From: Salvia splendens
Lineage: Eukaryota > Streptophyta > Magnoliopsida > Lamiales > Lamiaceae
DNA: 64,000 bases
Reading direction: 5' to 3'
NCBI RefSeq assembly: GCF_004379255.2
Contig: NC_056034.1
Coordinates: forward strand, 5,520,501-5,584,500
The notes beneath the pieces were generated by a model, which was not told where the DNA came from, searched no databases, and saw only the letters and a list, made by a program, of their open reading frames with translations. The position numbers and the translations under genes were made by a program. Of the stretch, positions 58,370 through 64,000 are shown one piece after another (the stretch's first letter is position 1; each line of letters starts with the position of its first letter).

Positions 58370-59288
58370 CTCTCTAAGGCAATAAATCAATATTGGGAAT
58401 GAGTGTGTTGTAGCTATCACTCTTTAACAATACAAAACTAGAGATACAATTATTTGCGTTGGAAATTTATGAAAAAATACAATTTAGGACGCAAAGAAAG
58501 TGCATATCCATTTGTATCTTTTAATTTTAATTAGAACTCTAACAATAAATATATTTTTAAAAATATTAATGATATATTTACAAACAAAGTTAGTATTTTT
58601 AACTGTATTAAAAATGTCCCTAGCTATTTTTTTTTGGTTGTGTATGTGTAAGCGCAAATTAATGAATGACGTGCCCAAATCTAATTTATTAGGCTTTCTA
58701 TGTGATCTTTATTTTATTTGGTTTTTTTGTAATGCCCACTAAACACATTCTTTTACATGCGTAATCTTCACGAGGAGAGCCTTTCCCTCTTTGTCTCTTC
58801 CTTTGTATTTATCCGCACATTAACCTTTACCTTACACATCTAATTGTAGTATATAATTACATTGAGAACTAAACAATTTTGAATAATAGTATACATATAA
58901 ATCATACTACTATTACATTGATATGTACGGATAAAAGAAAACTATTTTATAAAACTCAAATATCACATCCGTATCCAAGTTTCCACGCCTCAGATTTTCT
59001 TTTTTCCAGAAAAGTTTCTTTTATTTTAATTTGTAGCTTTAATCTTTCCAGGTCATGAGCTAAGCTTAGCACGCTTGAATTTTAATTACTACATACAAGA
59101 CTAACTTTTCTTGACATGGTAACAATCTTTTCAATTAGAACTTTCCAAGCATCACTTTAGTTATTCATTAATAAAAATCTCTATATGTTAAAAGTAGAAG
59201 GAATTCTACTTTTGATCATAGTGGTCCTCGGCCTAATTCACTTTCAATAACACATAATTGGATTTGACATATAGTACTATGAATACTA
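58370..59288. other. AT-rich intergenic sequence
   Basis: No gene or element is recognised. Short frames on both strands near 58,500-58,740 lack any familiar protein. Confidence 0.5.
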
Positions 59289-59307
59289 CTACAGATCTTA
59301 CTTAGCT

Positions 59308-59509
59308 TAGGGACAAAAGGTGATTCGCTCACCCCAGGCGCCCCCATAACCCGGCCCGACATCGCTATGGAGGGGTTCAAACACGGTACCTCAGTGGCCC
59401 ATTAGGTGGGAGGAACTTACACTGGTAACCAGCACACAAGGAGCCACCACAGTGGTGAAACTCCCACACTGCGGCTGCCAGCATTCGATCCTGTCTGCTT
59501 AGGGACAAT
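59308..59509 (-). mobile_element. Second SINE, related tail but different head
   Basis: A 19-bp direct repeat CTACAGATCTTACTTAGCT flanks it (59289-59307 and 59510-59528). On the minus strand its tail (GGGCCACTGAGGTACC, then TTTGAACCCCTCC and GATGTCGGGCCGGG) matches the tail of the SINE at 55,360. The head has a box B-like GGATCGAATGC but otherwise differs. TAGGGACAA words at both ends make the exact borders uncertain. Confidence 0.7.
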
Positions 59510-59570
59510 CTACAGATCTTACTTAGCTATATCAATGTCAGCATGTCATGTGTTCGATCTATTGCATTGA

Positions 59571-61527
59571 ATCCACAATAGGAATAGCCCAGCAATAGCC
59601 CAGCCATAGCCCAGCCACTGCCACATCATCAGCACTAAAAATCCTCCTGCCACATCATCAAAACAAGCAAATAGCCCAGCAATAGCCCAGCCATAGCCCA
59701 GCCACATACTATTCACATCATTATTAACAAATATATACAAAATGAAATAATTAAAAATCACACAATATACGGAATTAAATTTACGACACAAAAACGAGAA
59801 AATTCACTAATATTAATAAAATATAAAAAGTACATTAATTAAAAAAAATTACATAATTAAAAAAACTAACGGCGGTCAATCCTCCGTGCCCATAACTCTT
59901 CAATTAAATCCTTTTGGAGTCGAATATGAGCCGCCGTTTGGCGCATGTCGGCGTGTGCTTGTAAGAGGCCGGCTTCATCGTGAGGTACCCCACTCCGTAC
60001 GTTGGGGGCGGCCACGCCGTGGCTTGGACCGGCTTCATTATCGTCGTTGACCCAATTGGTCAGTTCGCCACCTTCATCTTCGACAATCATGTTGTGCATG
60101 ATAATACATGCGTACATGATATCAGCAATGCATTGGACTTCCCACAAACGCGTTGGACCCTTAATTGCCGCCCATCGAGACTGGAGCACACCAAATGCGC
60201 GCTCCACGTCCTTGCGCGCCGACTCCTGCCGTGCCGCAAAGTAGGCCTTCTTCGCATCTCCTGGGCATCGGATCGTCTTCACAAAGACGGGCCACCTAGG
60301 GTATATCCCATCCGCCAAGTAGTAGCCCATATCATGTTGGTTGCCGTTGGCGACAAAACTGATGGCCGGACCGACGCCCTGACACTGCTCGTTGAAAAGT
60401 GGCGACGAGTTGAGGACGTTGAGGTCGTTGTTCGAACCAGCTATCCCAAAATACGCGTGCCAAATCCAAAGCCGGTAATCAGCTACGGCCTCCAGGATCA
60501 TCGTGGGATTCTTTCCCTTGTAGCCGGACGTGTAGAACCCCTTCCAGGCTGCGGGACAGTTCTTCCAGTCCCAATGCATACAATCTATGCTGCCTAACAT
60601 ACCCGAGAACCCATGCTGACTCCCGTGCATCCGCAACAGATCTTGGCAGTCTTCGGGGGTAGGCTTTCGCAGATACTGATCACCGAATACTTTTATCACT
60701 CCAAGACAGAAATTCTTCAGACATTGCAAGGCAGTCGTCTCACCGATGTGGAGATACTCGTCCCACATGTCTGCCGCGCCTCCGTAGGCCAACTGCCGGA
60801 TTGCCGCAGTGCACTTTTGAATAGGTGTGTGGCCGGGTCTGCCAGACGCATCGTGTCTGAAGCGGAAATACAGATATCGAGACTCCAAAGCGTTGACAAT
60901 ACGCATAAACAGGTTCCTGGTCATCCTAAAACGACGCCTGAAAAGGTTGGCGTTGAACCGAGGCTCCTGTGCGAAGTAGTCTTCGTATAGGCGCTGATGT
61001 GCAGCTACGTGATCCCGATCAATCACACTGCGGCGGTGGACCACTGGGGGAGGTCGAGGTATCGCCGGCTGCAAGACCATTTCCATCCATTGGTTTATCG
61101 CGTTGGTCGTATAGGCGTCCAACGCCTCGGCCATTCGACGTTCGTACTCCTCAGCATCCCCTCCGCTACCACCACTACTACCACCAGCATTACTCATTTT
61201 GCGTTGTTGATCTTGAACAGAAATTAAGATAGAGAGAGTACTCGTTAAAACAAGTGGTGCGAATGAAAATGACGAACAAAGCGCGTATATATAGTGTTTC
61301 GAAAAAAAAAAATTTATTTTTTCACGCTAGGCGGTGCGCTGGGCGATCCGGGCGCTGCAATAGCGCCGAACGGACCATTCAGCGCACCGCCCAGGGCCAC
61401 GCGACCGCCCAACGCTGCGCGGTTTCTCTCTCCAATCGCCCGCTGGGCGGCTGCAATAGATCGCCCAGCGAACCGCCCAGCGCCGGCGCTCGGCTGGGCG
61501 GTCGCTGGGCGCCTATTGTGGATGGCC
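59571..61527 (-). mobile_element. PIF/Harbinger element with an intact transposase
   Basis: ATCCACAATAGG at 59,571 is the inverse of CCTATTGTGGAT at 61,512-61,523. The right end continues GGCC before TTA (61528-61530). The left outer bases are degraded, so TTA is not seen there. Many copies of AATAGCCCAGC (left) and GCTGGGCG (right) form subterminal arrays, likely transposase-binding sites. The transposase gene fills the middle; no ORF1 is inside. Confidence 0.82.
59866..61197 (-). CDS. PIF/Harbinger DDE transposase (HARBI1-like), intact
   Basis: An uninterrupted 443-residue enzyme. A Gly/Ser start (MSNAGGSSGGSGGDAEEYER) leads to VAAHQRLYEDYFAQEPRFNA, FRMTRNLFMRIVNALESRY and a helix-turn-helix-like HTPIQKCTAAIRQLAYGGAA. 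The DDE_Tnp_4 core has the first Asp in GMLGSIDCMHWDWKNCP, the second in YLADGIYPRWPVF and the Glu in DVERAFGVLQSRW. The C-terminus ends LQKDLIEELWARRIDRR. Such enzymes cut TIR-bounded DNA in the nucleus with an ORF1 Myb-like helper. An ORF1 of suitable type is intact at 19,621 in this window, but its element has different ends, so a partnership is not shown. A TATATATA sits at 61,286-61,293 (minus). Confidence 0.92.
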   Translation of the reverse strand: MSNAGGSSGGSGGDAEEYERRMAEALDAYTTNAINQWMEMVLQPAIPRPPPVVHRRSVIDRDHVAAHQRLYEDYFAQEPRFNANLFRRRFRMTRNLFMRIVNALESRYLYFRFRHDASGRPGHTPIQKCTAAIRQLAYGGAADMWDEYLHIGETTALQCLKNFCLGVIKVFGDQYLRKPTPEDCQDLLRMHGSQHGFSGMLGSIDCMHWDWKNCPAAWKGFYTSGYKGKNPTMILEAVADYRLWIWHAYFGIAGSNNDLNVLNSSPLFNEQCQGVGPAISFVANGNQHDMGYYLADGIYPRWPVFVKTIRCPGDAKKAYFAARQESARKDVERAFGVLQSRWAAIKGPTRLWEVQCIADIMYACIIMHNMIVEDEGGELTNWVNDDNEAGPSHGVAAPNVRSGVPHDEAGLLQAHADMRQTAAHIRLQKDLIEELWARRIDRR

Positions 61528-61726
61528 TTAGAAATCATGTTTCATTACATTGATATAATATCACACGTACAATGAATCGAAGATATCCGGTCATATATAT
61601 ATGCTCCGCTGGGCGGTTCGCTGGGCGATCTATTGTGGATGGCCTTAGAAATCATGTTTCATTACATTGATATAATATCACACGTACAATGAATCGAAGA
61701 TATCCGGTCACATATATATGTATATA
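61493..61726. repeat. 117-bp tandem duplication of PIF right end plus flank
   Basis: Two copies start in the transposon end (GCTGGGCGGT(T)CGCTGGGCG, then TATTGTGGATGGCC) and continue into the flank (TTAGAAATCATGTTTCATTA onward). TATTGTGG begins at 61,514 and 61,631. The flank copies are almost identical. Confidence 0.9.
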
Positions 61727-61729
61727 TTT

Positions 61730-62755
61730 CACCAATAATATAATTTATGATAATATGAACCGAATTGCATAAAGAGGATAGATATGGGGAGGGACCAATA
61801 TGAATTATTCTATATATGATTGAACTCCACTAGTAAACAAGAGAATGATTCCATGCAAGTTGGAATATTAGCAAATGAATAATTTTTGAATTAAACTCAC
61901 GCATGGTTCAATAATAGTACTTTGTAGGCCCCTTTTCACTTTCATGAAACTCGGCTTCTCATTATTCTAAGATTTTGTTCCTTTTAGGCTTTTTGCATGC
62001 TATATCTAACAAGTACTTGGAAACCCTTAGCCGTCCAATACCAAAATCTTCAACAAAGTAAATAGATTAGTAATAAAAATATAGTAAAATAAGATGTCGA
62101 CCAAACCTTTTGTATTATCAGCCGCTTGCTTCTACTTGAAGACACTATTATTATTCCATCTTTTTTTTTGTAACATTATACCACTGTTATATAATTATAT
62201 TTGAATTTATCCAAATTGAAGAGTCATAATTTCTTCTAGAATTAATGTGGCATACCGTCCAACATATATACTTTTATAGTACTAATTTTTTTTTATCAAA
62301 CTATTGGTTTGTAATGATCAATACACAAATTAAAGTCACCATCATCACATTGAATTGGAACAAAATCACCTTCTCAAAACCTCGAAGGGAGTAATATTTA
62401 GAAAACACTGCGTTCGCCAGTACTATCATATTAAGATCAGTCTTAAATCGAATTTAAAAACATACTAAGAGTCAGCAAACAGTATTTTTGGCTCTCTACC
62501 AACTCCAACTGTTGGATTAACAAGACTAATTAGTTTAATTTGGAGTAGTATATTTGTGGGAGGGGAGGATTTACTTTTATTTTAATATTTGTCTGACAAA
62601 GTATTTGATAATCAAGCATTACGACGTGTTTTGGCAGGTCAACAACACATGAGTATATGAAAGGAATATGTTTTTTAAAGAAGTTGAAGGATGGAATTTT
62701 ATATATAGAGAGATGTGTGATCAAATACAAACCCTCTATAATACAAACTATACAA
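61730..62755. other. AT-rich intergenic sequence
   Basis: No gene or element with clear ends is recognised. Confidence 0.5.
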
Positions 62756-62762
62756 ACTTTAG

Positions 62763-62862
62763 GCGTTGACATTGTTGACATTCCCTCAGTGACAGAATTT
62801 GTATTATGCGTTGATATTGACATTCCCCCAAGTGACAGAATTTGTATTAGGCGTTGACATTG
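62763..62862. repeat. 44-bp tandem repeat, about 2.3 copies
   Basis: The unit reads GCGTTGACATTG, then TTGACATTCCC and AGTGACAGAATTTGTATTA. The copies start at about 62,763, 62,808 and 62,851. Confidence 0.8.
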
Positions 62863-62919
62863 ATCCTACACACTCCTTGTAAGTAATCAACGGTTAGCAA
62901 TGAGATTCATATGTCAATG

Positions 62920-63346
62920 TTGTTGTGCAAATCGAATGAACAAATGATGGTAGACGACGCGAGGAGATTACGTGGTTCAATCTCTTTCGAGATCTACATC
63001 CACGGACGAAAATGGAGTTGTTCTTATTCAATCACCAACTAAGAATCAGAGATACAATTACAACTGAACTCTCTAAACTAATCTCTCTCAATCGAAACTA
63101 TCTTGCTCGAGTGAATTGCTTCTTGGATCAGCTATGTGTTGTGTGTATTGTGTGTATCTCTCGCCCTCTCTCTCTTTCTGTTATACAACATATATACACA
63201 GTTTCCAGAACTAGCATTTGGGTAAAACCGTCTATCTAACCCGAGCTTCTTCTTGAGTTGGGCTGAGCTGGGCCAGAGAGAGTAATCTGATGTGGGCCTG
63301 GGCTCAGTTTCTTCAAGCCTTACTGCAATGCAGCTACACCACTTCA
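62920..63346 (-). repeat. Probable 3' LTR of a second Copia element
   Basis: On the minus strand a purine tract (AAGGTGGAGATT) follows the pol frame and precedes TGAAGTGG, the likely LTR start at 63,346. Inside lies ATTACGTGGTTCAATC..ATCTACATCCACGGA (plus strand), as in other plant LTRs. The far boundary is not clear and is given as an estimate. Confidence 0.5.
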
Positions 63347-63398
63347 AATCTCCACCTTAGCTGAATTGTTGGAACACCTCCATCCTCATCAACCACCT

Positions 63399-63998
63399 TC
63401 ATCTCCGAGGAACAAGCCCAACCAAGTCCAAGCAATGTTCAAACTTAGAACTTGGTAGAGATTTGGTGAGCATGTCAGCTGCATTCTCTGTAGTATGCAC
63501 CTTCTTTACACACACTACCCCTTTTCTTACTTCATCTCTTACAAAATGAAGTTTGACATCAATATGCTTACTCTTTTCATGGAAAACTTGATGTCTTGAC
63601 AGACTTATAGCACTATTATTGTCGCAGAGGATAGTCACTGTATCTTGATGGACTCCAAAATCTTCAAGGATCCCCTTTAACCAAATTGCCTCTTTCACTG
63701 CCTCAGCCAAAGCAATGTACTCAGCTTCCGTTGTTGAGAGTGCAACCACCGATTGCAAACTCGACTTCCAACTAACTGCTGTCCCATAAATCTTGAATAT
63801 ATATGCTGATTGTGATTTTCTGCTATCCAAATGTGCTGCATAATCAGCATCACAATACCCAATCAACTCATCAGTCTCTACATCGTCTTGCTTAGAGTAT
63901 AACAAGCCATGACTCTGAGTACCTAGTAAGTACCTTAAAGTCCATTTCAATGCCTGCCAGTGAGTCTCTCCATGATCACTCATATACCTACTAGTCAA
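63399..63998 (-). CDS. Copia RNase H and end of pol (runs off the window)
   Basis: The 199-residue frame is open to the window edge and ends 55 bp before the likely LTR. It begins in the reverse transcriptase tail ([20 protein letters not shown]) and continues with the RNase H domain: [60 protein letters not shown] and [14 protein letters not shown]. The acidic residues of the RNase H site are present. RNase H removes RNA from the hybrid during copying. Whether the rest of the element is intact cannot be seen. Confidence 0.9.
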   Translation of the reverse strand: MTSRYMSDHGETHWQALKWTLRYLLGTQSHGLLYSKQDDVETDELIGYCDADYAAHLDSRKSQSAYIFKIYGTAVSWKSSLQSVVALSTTEAEYIALAEAVKEAIWLKGILEDFGVHQDTVTILCDNNSAISLSRHQVFHEKSKHIDVKLHFVRDEVRKGVVCVKKVHTTENAADMLTKSLPSSKFEHCLDLVGLVPRR

Positions 63999-64000
63999 GC

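Noticed and set aside
63012..63347. Short frames within the Copia LTR
   Set aside because: They lie in LTR sequence and have no protein similarity that can be recognised.

Overview
This is nuclear DNA of a flowering plant. Multi-exon genes with GT..AG introns, plant-only families (RBR, IRX10-type xylosyltransferase, ORTHRUS/VIM, LEP-type ERF) and dense plant transposons (Tat-type Gypsy, Copia, PIF/Harbinger, hAT, Stowaway, tRNA-derived SINE) show this. Protein similarity by eye suggests a eudicot, possibly an asterid (Lamiales-like); the species cannot be fixed from the sequence alone.

Layout. 1-2,464: the 3' half of a retinoblastoma-related gene (+). 2.6-6.0 kb: AT-rich spacer with a Harbinger deletion derivative, a fold-back MITE and a Stowaway MITE. 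6,151-6,849: a single-exon ERF of the LEAFY PETIOLE type (-). 9,931-16,772: a very young, non-autonomous Tat-type LTR retrotransposon (-) that has lost most of pol but carries a spliced antisense gene and three families of tandem repeats. 18.4-21.2 kb: a broken tubulin-folding cofactor A gene (-), its first intron filled by a Harbinger element that encodes only the Myb/SANT-like ORF1. 21.4-28.5 kb: a Harbinger remnant, then the 3' exon of a CYP51 sterol demethylase split by a Copia retrotransposon with a 5-bp target duplication. 28,851-31,646: a complete plastid-type transaldolase (-), with a hAT element inserted about 280 bp upstream of its start. 35.3-37 kb: hAT relic. 37,390-39,506: complete IRX10-like glycosyltransferase (-). 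41,081-43,814: complete mitochondrial Rieske protein (-), with a Stowaway in its intron. 44.2-46.4 kb: two PIF-type elements abutting at one TAA. 46,624-51,813: complete ORTHRUS/VIM gene (+) with an E2F-like site upstream. 52,774-54,273: plastid DUF2301 membrane protein (-). 55-62 kb: two SINEs and two PIF transposase elements, one frameshifted and one intact. 62.9-64 kb: the 3' end of another Copia element (-), running off the window.

The host genes are ordinary single-copy functions in cell cycle and DNA methylation, pentose phosphate metabolism, xylan synthesis, respiration and development; they do not form a cluster. RBR and ORTHRUS/VIM may both belong to the E2F cell-cycle programme. The interest lies in how transposons have edited this stretch. 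There are two likely hAT excision footprints in the cofactor A pseudogene, a Copia insertion that splits an otherwise in-frame CYP51 exon, tandem duplication of transposon end plus flank at two PIF elements, and a gag-bearing Tat element that keeps an intron-containing antisense gene.
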